In this document: in pieces, positions 1 to 8,689 of the stretch
Numbering within the stretch: the stretch's first letter is position 1
Layout: every line of letters starts with the position of its first letter
Origin: Pelotomaculum sp. UBA3103
GTDB lineage: Bacteria; Bacillota; Desulfotomaculia; Desulfotomaculales; Pelotomaculaceae
Assembly (NCBI GenBank): GCA_002365855.1
Contig: DFAP01000007.1
Span: 531-18,107, forward strand
Direction of reading: 5' to 3'
DNA length: 17,577 bases
Notes under the pieces: model-generated
The model's input: the letters and a program-made list of their open reading frames with translations, nothing else
Told to the model about the DNA's origin: nothing
Database searches by the model: none
Program-made: the position numbers and the translations under genes

Positions 1-2
1 AG

Positions 3-650
3 GACAACCACTACACCGACCCTCTCGGAAGCATGAAAATTACCGCGCATGGATATGCCAAGCTTACTGAAAAGCTACGCCCGGATCTAGCAGTTCTAGA
101 AGGAGGGTACGCCATCGAAACCGCTTTACCATATGTCAACATGGCGATCATTTTGTCCCTTGCAGGTTTGGACTATACCGGTGTAAGAGAGCCTGACTTC
201 TGGCCAGGCCGGTTTAAGGAAAGCCCCGAGAAGGTGGCCCTGGTACACAGACTGGTAGAAGAGCTATTAGGACATTGGGAAAAGCGTGACAAAGCCGTTC
301 CAGAACCTAAATATGTTGAGGGTAATTATTATCAAAGAGAAAAACATATATTTTACGATACCGATTATATAGACGAAAACCAGGTGGAAAGACTTAGACT
401 CTGCGATCACTGCCCGGGATATTTGTCTATAGAATCTTCGGCCAACCACGGTTATGGTAATGCTGGGAATGTATTATGCCTGTCCATACCATATAGAGCA
501 TGTTCAAAATGCCGTAATGAAGCTTTAGATTTATACACTGAGTCAAAGAATAAATCTAAATATCAATATATTTACCTGCAGGATAAAATATCTGACACTT
601 TTATGGGTTACGATACCGGCAAGCGGTCTGAGTGGCGCACCGAGGGTTAG
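3..650 (+). CDS. Histone deacetylase-like amidohydrolase, C-terminal part (5' end outside window)
   Basis: The open frame runs from the window edge, so the gene is 5'-partial and an internal ATG at 33 is not its start. The first residues read DNHYTDPLGSM and are followed by VLEGGY about 30 residues later. These are the C-terminal signatures of the HDAC/acetoin-utilisation/acetylpolyamine amidohydrolase superfamily, which are zinc-dependent deacylases. The catalytic His-Asp zinc site would lie upstream and cannot be checked. After the HDAC fold there is an extension of roughly 100 residues. It carries a CDHC motif (codons near 402-413), a single Cys near 477 and a CSKC motif (near 501-512), which looks like a small metal-binding knuckle. 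The stop at 650 lies 13 bp before the chosen mutL start, so the two are probably cotranscribed. Substrate unknown. Family assignment is firm; function is not. Confidence 0.8.
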   Translation, partial: DNHYTDPLGSMKITAHGYAKLTEKLRPDLAVLEGGYAIETALPYVNMAIILSLAGLDYTGVREPDFWPGRFKESPEKVALVHRLVEELLGHWEKRDKAVPEPKYVEGNYYQREKHIFYDTDYIDENQVERLRLCDHCPGYLSIESSANHGYGNAGNVLCLSIPYRACSKCRNEALDLYTESKNKSKYQYIYLQDKISDTFMGYDTGKRSEWRTEG

Positions 651-663
651 CGGAGGTGTGAAT

Positions 664-2466
664 TTGGGTAGGATAATTGTTCTTGACGAGCAGACCAGGA
701 ACTTGATAGCCGCCGGTGAAGTGGTAGAACGCCCAGTATCGGCTGTAAAAGAACTTGTGGAAAATTCCATTGATGCAGGAGCAGGAAATATTGTTGTAAA
801 CCTTGAGGAAGGTGGGCTGGCCGCAATTACAGTTGCCGATGACGGGACAGGTATGCTTAAAGAAGATCTAATACTTGCCTTTGAGCGCCATGCCACAAGT
901 AAAATTAAACAAACTTCGGATCTGAGCAAGGTCTTGACCCTGGGATTCAGAGGTGAAGCAATACCAAGCATTGCGGCTGTTTCCAAAATGAGCATTACTA
1001 CGAGGATGTACGGTGAAATAACAGGGTGTAAAGCAGAAGCTGAAGGGGGATGCCTGGTTGACGTAACACCTGTGGGATGCCCGCCGGGTACGAAAGTCGA
1101 GGTTAAGAACTTATTTTACAATACACCGGCCAGGCGCAAAACAATGAAAAGCCCTTTCAGGGAAGGGACTCTTTGCGCAGAAATTATCTCCCGCCTGGCG
1201 CTGGCACGTCCCGATATAAGTTTTGAATTAAAAAACAAGGGCAAACGTGTTTTTTACTCACCTGGAACCGGCCAATTAATTGACTCTGTAACAGCGGTGT
1301 ACGGCATAAGCCAGGCCAGGGAAATGTTAAAGGTTTTAAAAACAGAAAACGGTTTGAGCATAATCGGATATACTGGTAAGCCTTCCATAAGCCGCAGCAG
1401 ACGCGACCACATAATTGTAATTATTAACGGACGCTATGTGAACTGCCCCGAAGTAGCTGGCGCTGTCGATGAGGCCTACCGTACCCTTTTACCGCATGGT
1501 CGCAGGCCTGTAGCTGTACTGCTGTTGGAGTTATCACCAGAACTGTTGGATATCAACGTCCATCCGGCAAAAATTGAAGTGCGTCTTTTGGAGCAGGATA
1601 GTATTGTCAGGCTGGTCACAGGTTCAATCAAGGAGGCATTACAGGTCAAAGAGATTATACCGCAGACGGTTAGGGAATATATAAGCAGCACCTCTGCTGA
1701 AATATACAATAAAGAACACCAATTAAATGTATTTAAACCTACCAGGGTGATAGCAAATATTTCGAGTATCAATTATACTGAGGCAGGGAGTTTCAATTCG
1801 GAGAAACCAGTCTCTCAATTGTTTGAACCGTCAATAAATTTACAAACAGGTAGGTCCGCACAAGATTCTGTTGATTATACTGATCACCCTAATCATTTGC
1901 CGGTTTTAAAAGTTCTCGGCCAATTACCGCCAGTATATATACTGGCGGGAGGAGATGAGGGGCTTTATATCATAGATCAGCACGCAGCCCATGAGAGGAT
2001 ATTGTACGAAGAAAATTTATCTGCTCAAGGAAAAGAGGCAAGCCAGTGCCTTGTTGTTCCGGTGACGCTGGATTTAGACCACCGGGAAGCGTCACTGCTC
2101 TTAGACAAGGTCTTGTGGTTTTCCAAAGCAGGGTTTATTATAGAACATTTTGGAGGAAATACTTTTTTGATCAGGGGAGTCCCGCCTAATTTTCCAATCG
2201 GCCAGGAAAAAGTTTTTGTTATGGATATCCTCGATTATTTTCTCGAAATAGGACCGGGTGCAACATTTGTGGAATTTTTTGACCGGGTTGCCTCTGCTAT
2301 AGCCTGCAGGAAAGCTGTAAAGGCTGGGGATAAACTCGCACTTTCCTCAATGGATACTTTATTACAAAGACTGTCTAATACAGCAAACCCCTTCACATGT
2401 CCTCACGGGAGACCTACGTTAATACATCTTTCAAATAAAACCCTGGAGACCCGGTTTAAAAGGTAA
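664..2466 (+). CDS. mutL: DNA mismatch repair protein MutL
   Basis: MutL links MutS mismatch recognition to strand removal and in most bacteria nicks the new strand itself. The N-terminal GHKL ATPase is clear: ENSIDAGA (residues 33-40), DDGTGM, GFRGEA and GTKVEV...NTPARRK. The C-terminal domain carries the metal-dependent endonuclease motif DQHAAHERILYEE, plus ACRKA and CPHGRP, so this is a nicking MutL rather than the E. coli type. Its 600 residues are normal. A GTG at 658 opens the same frame but sits one base after the GGAGG at 652-656. TTG at 664 has ideal spacing (7 nt) and gives the family N-terminus MGRIIVLDE, so TTG is chosen. mutS is not in the window and may lie upstream. The next gene starts 31 bp after the stop. 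Confidence 0.96.
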   Translation: MGRIIVLDEQTRNLIAAGEVVERPVSAVKELVENSIDAGAGNIVVNLEEGGLAAITVADDGTGMLKEDLILAFERHATSKIKQTSDLSKVLTLGFRGEAIPSIAAVSKMSITTRMYGEITGCKAEAEGGCLVDVTPVGCPPGTKVEVKNLFYNTPARRKTMKSPFREGTLCAEIISRLALARPDISFELKNKGKRVFYSPGTGQLIDSVTAVYGISQAREMLKVLKTENGLSIIGYTGKPSISRSRRDHIIVIINGRYVNCPEVAGAVDEAYRTLLPHGRRPVAVLLLELSPELLDINVHPAKIEVRLLEQDSIVRLVTGSIKEALQVKEIIPQTVREYISSTSAEIYNKEHQLNVFKPTRVIANISSINYTEAGSFNSEKPVSQLFEPSINLQTGRSAQDSVDYTDHPNHLPVLKVLGQLPPVYILAGGDEGLYIIDQHAAHERILYEENLSAQGKEASQCLVVPVTLDLDHREASLLLDKVLWFSKAGFIIEHFGGNTFLIRGVPPNFPIGQEKVFVMDILDYFLEIGPGATFVEFFDRVASAIACRKAVKAGDKLALSSMDTLLQRLSNTANPFTCPHGRPTLIHLSNKTLETRFKR

Positions 2467-2497
2467 TAAATTAACAACGTATTTTGAGGAGCAGGTT

Positions 2498-3310
2498 TTG
2501 ATTGATACAATTCTTCAAGCCCATTACCGTGAAAAACTAGCAGTCACAACTTCCCTGCGCCCAACGCGCGAGCAGGTTATAACAGCAACAGAGTTGGCCC
2601 GAAAGTTTAATGTGCCATTTAAGGATAGAGATGGACTGTCTCTAAAAACTCTTGCTTCTAATCTAAATATCCCTGGTTTGCTAGTGGTATCGTCGCTAAA
2701 AATATCATACGTATCAGGTCAGCAGGAATTCTTTTTTCACCCAGGACTTGCCAGGTTGCGTATAAAGGGGCTAAAATATGGGAAAACTGACCAAATGATC
2801 AGGGCAATGTCACTTAAAGAAGGAGAAACTTTGCTGGACTGCACCATGGGTCTGGGTTCCGATGCTGTGGTAGCCAGTTACGTATCAGGAGGAACCGGCA
2901 AAGTTGTCGGACTAGAGAGTTCCACAGTTATAGCTGTTCTAGTTGAGCATGGCCTTCAGACATACTGCGATCCCGAAAATGATATTGCAATGTCGATGCG
3001 GCGGGTGAAGGTTTTTAATATTGATCATATAAATTACCTTTCAGGTTTAGACGCGGGTAGTTATGATATTGTATATTTTGATCCCATGTTTCGTTATCCA
3101 AGACACAAATCACCTTCCATAAATGCCATGCGCAACCTTGCCAATCCGGAACCTGTTAAACGAGAAACTATAGAAAAAGCATTGCGAGTGGCAAGGAAAC
3201 GTGTTGTGATGAAGGAAAGGAGAAACAGTCCAGAATTTAAACGACTGGGTTTTAATGAATTTGTAGGGGGCAAATATGGCCCTGTAGCATATGGAGTTAT
3301 TGAGCGGTAG
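2498..3310 (+). CDS. Class I SAM-dependent methyltransferase, RsmJ-like
   Basis: A 270-residue protein starting at TTG 2498 with GAGGAG at 2486-2491. The SAM-binding glycine motif is LLDCTMGLGSD (residues 112-122), with an acidic ribose-binding Glu after the next strand (VVGLES). A DPMF motif follows at 195-198, a variant of the DPPY-type catalytic motif of N-methyltransferases. The DPMF sequence with its nearby His/Lys-Ser run resembles RsmJ (YhiQ), which methylates a guanine of 16S rRNA, but the roughly 100-residue N-terminal part is not one I recognise from E. coli RsmJ. The gene sits between mutL and miaA, and its stop lies 10 bp before the miaA GTG start. An RNA-modification role fits the miaA neighbourhood but is inferred. 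Confidence 0.75.
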   Translation: MIDTILQAHYREKLAVTTSLRPTREQVITATELARKFNVPFKDRDGLSLKTLASNLNIPGLLVVSSLKISYVSGQQEFFFHPGLARLRIKGLKYGKTDQMIRAMSLKEGETLLDCTMGLGSDAVVASYVSGGTGKVVGLESSTVIAVLVEHGLQTYCDPENDIAMSMRRVKVFNIDHINYLSGLDAGSYDIVYFDPMFRYPRHKSPSINAMRNLANPEPVKRETIEKALRVARKRVVMKERRNSPEFKRLGFNEFVGGKYGPVAYGVIER

Positions 3311-3320
3311 GGGAAACGGG

Positions 3321-4283
3321 GTGAAGGTTACGAATCTGAAACGGCATCCCCTGGTAGTAATCACTGGACCAACAGCAACTGGCAAAAGCCGGGTTGGTGT
3401 ATTAGTTGCTAAAATAATTGGTGGTGAAATCATATCGGCTGACTCAATGCTTGTGTACCGAGGTATGGACATTGGGACAGCGAAGCCCACCCGAGATGAA
3501 ATGTGTGGTATCCCGCACCATCTTATAGACATTGTTAATCCAAACGAGGATTATAATGTCGCTCTATTCCAAGCTCAGGCCAGAGCTCTGATAAAAGACA
3601 TCATTGGACGAAATAAGCTGCCTGTTTTAGTAGGCGGTACCGGCCTGTATATCAGGGCTGTTATAGATAACTATGATTTTAGCTCTCCCGGAAACGATGG
3701 TTCGATTAGAAACAGCCTTTTAAAAGAAGCAATGAAACACGGGTCAGAATCACTGTATCAGACTCTTTCCGAGGTGGACCCGGGAGCGGCTTTAAAACTT
3801 CACCCTAGAGATACACGAAGGATAATACGAGCCTTGGAGGTGTATCGGCTCACAGGTAAACCGATTTCCAGTTACCACAGAGTTGAAACAACTAGCCAGA
3901 CTTTATACAACCTGTTAATGTACGGGTTAAATATGGACAGGGATAGGCTTTATCAGCAGATTGAACATAGAGTTGATCAAATGATAACTGCTGGTCTTGT
4001 TGATGAGGTGAGAGGACTTCTTAATAAAGGCTTTTCACCTGATCTTAAGTCAATGCGTGGTCTGGGCTACAAAGAAATACTGGAACACTTGACAGGTGTG
4101 AGCTCACTCGAGCAGGCAACTGAAGTTTTAAAAAGAAACACCAGGAGGTTTGCCAAAAGGCAGCTGACATGGTTCCGCAGGGATCAGCGCATTAATTGGT
4201 TTAATGTCGATGAATATAATAAACATGATGTAATATCCCAAGAAATATCCAGTAGAATAGAAGGAGTACTTAAAGGTTTGTAG
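3321..4283 (+). CDS. miaA: tRNA dimethylallyltransferase MiaA
   Basis: MiaA transfers an isopentenyl group from DMAPP to N6 of A37 in tRNAs that read UNN codons, and it acts in the cytosol. Visible family motifs are the P-loop GPTATGKS (residues 16-23), the DSMLVYRGMDIGTAKP segment (the usual Gln is replaced by Met in DSxQ), HHLIDIV, VGGTGLYI, RRIIRALEVY, GLVDEV, GYKE and the tRNA-contacting KRNTRRFAKRQLTWFR. The 320-residue length is typical. An upstream in-frame ATG at 3291 would overlap the methyltransferase stop and has no close ribosome binding site. GTG 3321 starts directly before the conserved N-terminus and is preceded by G-rich sequence, so it is preferred, though the site is weak. 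hfq follows 51 bp later, the classic miaA-hfq order. Confidence 0.95.
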   Translation: MKVTNLKRHPLVVITGPTATGKSRVGVLVAKIIGGEIISADSMLVYRGMDIGTAKPTRDEMCGIPHHLIDIVNPNEDYNVALFQAQARALIKDIIGRNKLPVLVGGTGLYIRAVIDNYDFSSPGNDGSIRNSLLKEAMKHGSESLYQTLSEVDPGAALKLHPRDTRRIIRALEVYRLTGKPISSYHRVETTSQTLYNLLMYGLNMDRDRLYQQIEHRVDQMITAGLVDEVRGLLNKGFSPDLKSMRGLGYKEILEHLTGVSSLEQATEVLKRNTRRFAKRQLTWFRRDQRINWFNVDEYNKHDVISQEISSRIEGVLKGL

Positions 4284-4296
4284 AAAATAGAAAACA

Positions 4297-4302
4297 TATA
4301 AT
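4297..4302 (+). promoter_or_regulatory. Possible -10 element for hfq
   Basis: A perfect TATAAT hexamer lies in the 51-bp miaA-hfq spacer, 33 bp before the hfq ATG. No convincing -35 hexamer stands at 16-18 bp, and the spacer is AT-rich, so chance is possible. It would allow hfq to be transcribed apart from mutL-miaA. Confidence 0.3.
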
Positions 4303-4334
4303 AGAATAATAATCCATTGAAGGGAGCTCCTGTT

Positions 4335-4583
4335 ATGACAAAACCTCAAATAAACCTGCAAGATGCCTTTTTAAACCAGGTAAGGAAGGATAGTATTCCC
4401 GTGACCATTTTCCTTGTTAACGGTTTTCAACTTAAGGGCATAGTGAAGGGATTTGATAATTTCACGGTGATCCTGGAAAGCGACGGGAAGCAGTTAATGG
4501 TTTATAAACACGCTATTTCAACTATAAGTCCAATTAAGCCTGTCAGTACTTCTTTTACTGAAACGAAGGGCTCCCCAAATTAA
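4335..4583 (+). CDS. hfq: RNA chaperone Hfq
   Basis: Hfq is a hexameric Sm-like RNA-binding protein that stabilises small RNAs and helps them pair with mRNAs. The 82-residue product shows the Sm1 region ([21 protein letters not shown], then NGFQLKG), followed by FDNF and the Sm2 motif YKHAIS, which is YKHA/IS as in canonical Hfq. The frame is open six codons further upstream, to ATG 4317, but ATG 4335 follows AGGGAG at 4321-4326 and gives the family N-terminus. The short C-terminal tail is typical of Firmicutes. The gene is last in the mutL-miaA-hfq block and is followed within 10 bp by a terminator. Confidence 0.96.
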   Translation: MTKPQINLQDAFLNQVRKDSIPVTIFLVNGFQLKGIVKGFDNFTVILESDGKQLMVYKHAISTISPIKPVSTSFTETKGSPN

Positions 4584-4591
4584 TCATGCCG

Positions 4592-4622
4592 GCCCCTCTA
4601 AGTCGAGGGGCTTATTTTTTTA
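4592..4622 (+). terminator. Rho-independent terminator after hfq
   Basis: A perfect 7-bp stem GCCCCTC/GAGGGGC (4592-4598 with 4605-4611) with a 6-nt loop is followed by a T-rich run TTATTTTTTT. It lies 8 bp past the hfq stop and ends the mutL-hfq transcription block. Confidence 0.9.
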
Positions 4623-4687
4623 GTCGTAAATGCTCGCCAGATACGTATAATGGTAATGAATCTAGCACTTGTGAGGTGCGGTGAACT

Positions 4688-5671
4688 ATGAAAATAAAGA
4701 TATGGAATAACCAGAAAACACCTTACAAAAAAGTAAGAAAGTTTGAAAACAAGCTGGGGAAAGCTTCTGCAGCAAGTTATAATACGAGAGCTGAACACTC
4801 CGAAAATGATTTCAGACCGCGCAAGAACTCAGGCGAGATCCTTCTTGAGCTTAACGCCCTGGTTGGCCTGAAGGGTGTAAAAATGTTGGTTGAAGAGATT
4901 TATTCATATGTAGAAATACAGAAGCGAAGGCAAAAAGAGAAACTTGCCGCAGAACACCTTGGACTTCACATGATATTTAAAGGTAACCCTGGGACAGGAA
5001 AAACGACAGTAGCGAGAATTATGGGAAGACTATTCAAGGAAGTGGGTGTAATTCCCAGGGGTCATCTCGTCGAGGTAGAGAGAGCGGACCTGGTTGGGGA
5101 ATTTATTGGCCACACCGCGCAGAAAACCAGAGAGCAAATTAAAAAAGCTATTGGGGGAATCCTTTTTATTGATGAGGCTTATTCTCTGGCTAGAGGCGGA
5201 GAGAAGGATTTTGGCAAAGAAACTATAGATGCGCTTGTAAAAGGGATGGAAGACCATAGGGACAGTTTAATTATTATTCTAGCAGGCTATCAGGATGAGA
5301 TGGATTGGTTTGTAGAAACAAATCCAGGCCTGCGTTCACGCTTTCCAATTCACATATCATTCCCTGATTTCAGCACTAAAGAATTATTGTCTATTGCTGA
5401 TCTTATGCTTCAACAAAGGCAGTATAATTTATCCAACGGGGCCAGGGAAGAATTTAGATTTATTATTGATCGAGAACATAAGCGCCATGAGCACAGCGGT
5501 AATGCCAGGCTCGTAAGAAACCTGATTGAGAAGGCCATCCGTCGTCAGGCTGTACGCTTGTTAAAGCAGGATAACGACCTGAGCCGCGAAGAACTTATGA
5601 CTATTACCAAAGAAGACCTTGAGGGAGCGCTTAATCAATCCTACTGCCAGGGTAGGTTTAAAGATTTATAA
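4688..5671 (+). CDS. spoVK: AAA ATPase of the SpoVK/CbbX family (stage V sporulation protein K)
   Basis: A 327-residue AAA+ ATPase. Walker A is GNPGTGKT (residues 99-106) and Walker B is ILFIDEA (158-164). The arginine-finger region reads NPGLRSRFP, and a C-terminal lid helix region contains NARLVRNLIEKAIRRQA. This arrangement is that of SpoVK in spore formers and the related Rubisco activase CbbX. SpoVK acts in spore maturation in Bacillus, where it also lies near hfq, which supports the name. The first 50 residues are basic and poorly conserved in appearance. Start ATG 4688 follows GAGGTG at 4672-4677 with a 10-nt gap. The gene stands after the hfq terminator, so it needs its own promoter, but none was identified with confidence. 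Confidence 0.85.
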   Translation: MKIKIWNNQKTPYKKVRKFENKLGKASAASYNTRAEHSENDFRPRKNSGEILLELNALVGLKGVKMLVEEIYSYVEIQKRRQKEKLAAEHLGLHMIFKGNPGTGKTTVARIMGRLFKEVGVIPRGHLVEVERADLVGEFIGHTAQKTREQIKKAIGGILFIDEAYSLARGGEKDFGKETIDALVKGMEDHRDSLIIILAGYQDEMDWFVETNPGLRSRFPIHISFPDFSTKELLSIADLMLQQRQYNLSNGAREEFRFIIDREHKRHEHSGNARLVRNLIEKAIRRQAVRLLKQDNDLSREELMTITKEDLEGALNQSYCQGRFKDL

Positions 5672-5710
5672 CCATGATAGTCCTTAATTTATATAATAAA
5701 GGAGATAATA

Positions 5711-6955
5711 ATGTCTGGAAAAATTGTTGACCTGGAAAAACTAGCCATCGAAGTAGAACATGAAGCTAAGCAGGTATTTAATAATATAGAAGAAACGGCA
5801 TTATTGAATCATGCCAAGGTCCTTGGTGCATTTCAAAAATCAAAGGTAAGTGAATTCCACCTGAAAGGATCTACTGGTTACGGATACGGTGACAAGGGTA
5901 GGGAAATACTTGAAAAAGTATATGCAGATATTTTCCGGGCTGAAGCGGCGCTTGTTCGAGGACAGATAGTGTCTGGCACTCACGCAATTGCCCTCTGCCT
6001 TTTTGGTGTCCTGCGCCCTGGAGATGAGCTCTTATCTTTGCATGGCGAACCTTATGACACTCTTGCTGAAGTAATCGGCAGCAGGGGGGAATCACCCGGT
6101 TCTTTAAAGGAGCTGAGTGTTGGCTATAGACAGGTTGAACCTTTAAACGAGGGAGGTATTGATTACAATGCTGCAGGACAGGCTTTAAACAGCAGCACAA
6201 AAATGGTTTATCTTCAGCGTTCAATGGGATACCGGTGGGGTTCTTCGCTAGGTCTTGGGGAAATTAAGGAAGCAGTAAATTTTATTAAAAAGAGAAACAA
6301 TGAAACCGTAGTTTTGGTTGACAACTGTTATGGTGAGTTTGTGGAAACTGAAGAGCCGATAGAAGCCGGCGCAGATCTTGTAGCAGGCTCGCTAATAAAA
6401 AACCCTGGTGGCGGGTTAGCTCCAACTGGTGGTTACGTGGCAGGGGTTTCAAAATTCGTTGACATGGCTTCTAATCGATGGAGCGCTCCAGGCCTGGGTT
6501 CAGAATTGGGTCCATCCGCTGACTTCCAAAGACTGCTTTTTCAGGGCCTGTTTTTAGCGCCGCATATCGTTGCTGAAGCGCTTAAGGGCGCAGTTTTTGC
6601 CTCAAGGTTTTTTGAAAAGTTAGGGTTCGAGGTAATGCCAAGGTACGATGAGTATAGAAATGATATCGTCCAGGGCATAAAGCTTGGTACACCTGAAAAG
6701 ATGCTGAATTTTTGCCGAGGCATTCAGAAAGCCTCACCTGTGGACTCCCATGTTATCCCAACAGCGTATAACATGCCTGGCTATGGGGATTCCGTTGTGA
6801 TGGCTGCGGGAACATTCATACAGGGGGCCTCTCTTGAATTAAGCGCTGACGGTCCAATGAGGCCTCCTTATACGGTTTATCTTCAGGGTGGTCTTTCCAA
6901 GGAATATATAAAACTGGCAGTCATTTCAGCAGCCAGGGAAGTAATAAATATTTAA
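5711..6955 (+). CDS. ynbB: Methionine gamma-lyase family PLP protein (YnbB, 'aluminium resistance protein')
   Basis: A 414-residue fold-type I PLP enzyme of the family annotated as methionine gamma-lyase-like or aluminium resistance protein. Visible signatures are FHLKGSTGYGYGDKGRE near residues 49-64, the cofactor-phosphate contact region GQIVSGTHA (84-92), the PLP-ring aspartate in VLVDNCYGEF (201-210) and the Schiff-base lysine in GSLIKNPGGG (Lys230). The family is widespread in Firmicutes, often beside hfq/spoVK/lexA or glutamine synthetase genes, and its true substrate is uncertain. A C-S lyase role is only suggested by homology to cystathionine/methionine lyases. Start ATG 5711 follows AAAGGAG at 5698-5704. 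The gene lies 39 bp after spoVK. Confidence 0.88.
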   Translation: MSGKIVDLEKLAIEVEHEAKQVFNNIEETALLNHAKVLGAFQKSKVSEFHLKGSTGYGYGDKGREILEKVYADIFRAEAALVRGQIVSGTHAIALCLFGVLRPGDELLSLHGEPYDTLAEVIGSRGESPGSLKELSVGYRQVEPLNEGGIDYNAAGQALNSSTKMVYLQRSMGYRWGSSLGLGEIKEAVNFIKKRNNETVVLVDNCYGEFVETEEPIEAGADLVAGSLIKNPGGGLAPTGGYVAGVSKFVDMASNRWSAPGLGSELGPSADFQRLLFQGLFLAPHIVAEALKGAVFASRFFEKLGFEVMPRYDEYRNDIVQGIKLGTPEKMLNFCRGIQKASPVDSHVIPTAYNMPGYGDSVVMAAGTFIQGASLELSADGPMRPPYTVYLQGGLSKEYIKLAVISAAREVINI

Positions 6956-7041
6956 AATTTTAAGAAATATTAAAAAATAAAAAGGTTTTTACTCTTTTTA
7001 AATAGAAAATTTAAAAAATTATTATCTGCGGTGGTGTACTC

Positions 7042-7950
7042 ATGAATTTTAAGCAGCTGGAATCATTTATATGGGTGGCTGAGATGCAGAGTTTCACAAA
7101 AGCCGCCCGTCAGTTATACATGAGCCAACCGGCCGTCAGTTTTCAAATTAAAGCGCTTGAGGAAAACCTTCAGGTAATCTTGTTTCAGCGTGGAGATAAA
7201 AAGGTAATTTTAACTGAAGCCGGAAGGCTTTTATATCCCGAAGCAAAACAAATGTTAAGGCATTTCCATAAAATTAAAGCGGGTTTGGACGACCTCAAGG
7301 GCTTGAAAACAGGACACCTTGTTATTGGTGCCAGCACAATACCGGGGGAATACATTCTTCCACTCCTCATGGGCGGTTTTAAGGAAAAATACCCGGGCAT
7401 CCAAATCATCCTTAAAATTGCGGACAGCAGTCAGGTGGGGCGATGGGTCAGGGAAAGGGAAATTGATTTAGGAATTACCGGAGTTTCTTTGGAAGGTGAA
7501 GGGATAGAGTGTACACCATGGTTAAATGATCAGCTGGTTTTAATTACATCATCTTCTCACCCGTGGGCAAGCCTGGATAAAGTTTCTATTGCCGATTTAC
7601 AAAATGAATTGATGGTTTTGCGGGAGCGTGGCTCAGGAACACGTAGAACGATTGAACAAAAACTTAGTGATTTCAATATTTCACTTGATAAAATACCGCA
7701 TGGGATAGAATTAGGCAGTACAAGGGCGGTAATTACAGCCGTTGAGGCAAACCTCGGGATTAGTATAGTTTCAAGATATGCTGTTCGTGAAGCTGTCGAA
7801 CTGGGACGGATCAGGGAAATCTCAGTAGATGGTCTGGATTTAAGACGTAACCTTTATCAGGCCAGACACAATCAGGGAATGGGTGGTTTTGCTATCGAGG
7901 CATTTATATCTTTTATCAATGATAAAGAAGAATGTAGCCGTTTCATTTAA
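7042..7950 (+). CDS. LysR family transcriptional regulator (CysL/CysB-like)
   Basis: A 302-residue LysR-type regulator. An N-terminal winged helix-turn-helix (residues 1-60: MNFKQLESFI, then SFTKAARQLYMSQPAVSFQIKALE) is followed by a linker helix and a substrate-binding domain (about 90-295) that starts with LVIGASTIPGEYILP. The effector-domain sequence resembles the CysL/CysB-like group that senses sulfur or selenium metabolites, but the inducer cannot be read from the sequence. Start ATG 7042 follows GGTGG at 7031-7035. The 86-bp AT-rich spacer upstream suggests a separate promoter. If the sulfur link holds, the adjacent PLP lyase-family gene is a natural candidate target, which is inference only. 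Confidence 0.88.
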   Translation: MNFKQLESFIWVAEMQSFTKAARQLYMSQPAVSFQIKALEENLQVILFQRGDKKVILTEAGRLLYPEAKQMLRHFHKIKAGLDDLKGLKTGHLVIGASTIPGEYILPLLMGGFKEKYPGIQIILKIADSSQVGRWVREREIDLGITGVSLEGEGIECTPWLNDQLVLITSSSHPWASLDKVSIADLQNELMVLRERGSGTRRTIEQKLSDFNISLDKIPHGIELGSTRAVITAVEANLGISIVSRYAVREAVELGRIREISVDGLDLRRNLYQARHNQGMGGFAIEAFISFINDKEECSRFI

Positions 7951-7951
7951 T

Positions 7952-7978
7952 AAAGACACTGCTTAAGGCGGTGTCTTT
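7952..7978. terminator. Hairpin between convergent LysR and lexA genes, possible bidirectional terminator
   Basis: The arms AAAGACAC (7952-7959) and GTGTCTTT (7971-7978) are perfectly complementary and extend inward through wobble pairs to about 11 bp. The hairpin begins 2 bp past the LysR stop, and the lexA stop lies about 40 bp beyond it. The T-tracts on either strand are short (the stem's own TTT, then TATATG), so termination efficiency is uncertain. Confidence 0.55.
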
Positions 7979-8017
7979 ATATGTTAACAGAGGTTTAACG
8001 TTATTCATTGAAATCTG

Positions 8018-8626
8018 TTATATTTTTCTTACCAGACCGATTACCCTGCCCAACACATCAAGTTCAGTGGTATAGATAGGCTGCATAAGACAATTTTCCG
8101 GCTGAAGCCTGATACGGTTTTGCTCCTTGTAAATTCTTTTCACAGTGGCCTCATCTTCAATCAGCGCAACAATAATATCGCCGTTTTCAGCGTTATTCTG
8201 CCGCCTGACTATAACCATATCACCATCCAAAATTCCTGCTTCCACCATGCTTTCACCATGAACCCTGAGCATAAAAAACTCACCCGTGCCAGTAAAATGT
8301 GTAGGCAGCGGATAAAGCTCCTCCCTGTTTTCAACAGCTAATAATGGAGTACCGGCTGCTACTCGGCCTAAGAGAGGCACATTAATAAATTCAACACTTT
8401 CTAGTTCAGGATCATTAAGAACCTCAATTGCCCTGGGTTTGGTAGCGTCACGCCTCAAATAGCCTTTATTTTCGAGCTTCTTCAGGTAGCCGTGGACTGT
8501 AGAGCTTGAACTCAAGCCAACTGCCTGCCCTATTTCCCTAACCGAGGGAGGATATCCTTTGTGGCGGATATTTTTCTTAATAACTTCAAGTATAGCTGCC
8601 TGCTTTGGGGTAAGATCCGAATTCAT
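8018..8626 (-). CDS. lexA: SOS repressor LexA
   Basis: LexA represses DNA-damage genes and self-cleaves when RecA filaments form. The 202-residue product has the N-terminal winged helix ([14 protein letters not shown], then [27 protein letters not shown]) and an S24 peptidase domain. The scissile Ala91-Gly92 lies in LLGRVAAG. The catalytic Ser126 is in HGESM and Lys163 in ATVKRIY. All residues needed for self-cleavage are present. Start ATG is at 8624-8626, with AAGG-type sequence upstream on the minus strand. The gene is convergent with the LysR gene and divergent from the fumarase operon. Its promoter carries its own SOS box, so autoregulation is expected. Confidence 0.97.
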   Translation of the reverse strand: MNSDLTPKQAAILEVIKKNIRHKGYPPSVREIGQAVGLSSSSTVHGYLKKLENKGYLRRDATKPRAIEVLNDPELESVEFINVPLLGRVAAGTPLLAVENREELYPLPTHFTGTGEFFMLRVHGESMVEAGILDGDMVIVRRQNNAENGDIIVALIEDEATVKRIYKEQNRIRLQPENCLMQPIYTTELDVLGRVIGLVRKI

Positions 8627-8663
8627 AATTACACCAGCCTTTTCTTATTTAGCCATTATAAAA

Positions 8664-8672
8664 ATTATAACA
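8664..8672 (-). promoter_or_regulatory. lexA promoter, extended -10
   Basis: On the minus strand the sequence reads TGTTATAAT, a perfect TATAAT (8664-8669) with an upstream TG, that is, an extended -10. A weak -35 (TTTATT, 8687-8692) lies 17 bp upstream. This predicts a transcript start near 8657 and a leader of about 30 nt before the lexA ATG. Confidence 0.7.
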
Positions 8673-8689
8673 TAATATTTTATGGAAAT

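Noticed and set aside
33..35. ATG 33 as the start of the first gene
   Set aside because: The frame is open to the window edge and the upstream codons encode the conserved DNHYTDPLGS segment of the HDAC family, so the gene is 5'-truncated by the window.
6956..7041. Terminator between the PLP protein and the LysR gene
   Set aside because: Only weak A/T arms (AAAAAG with CTTTTT) are present in a generally A/T-rich spacer. No G+C stem supports a terminator call.
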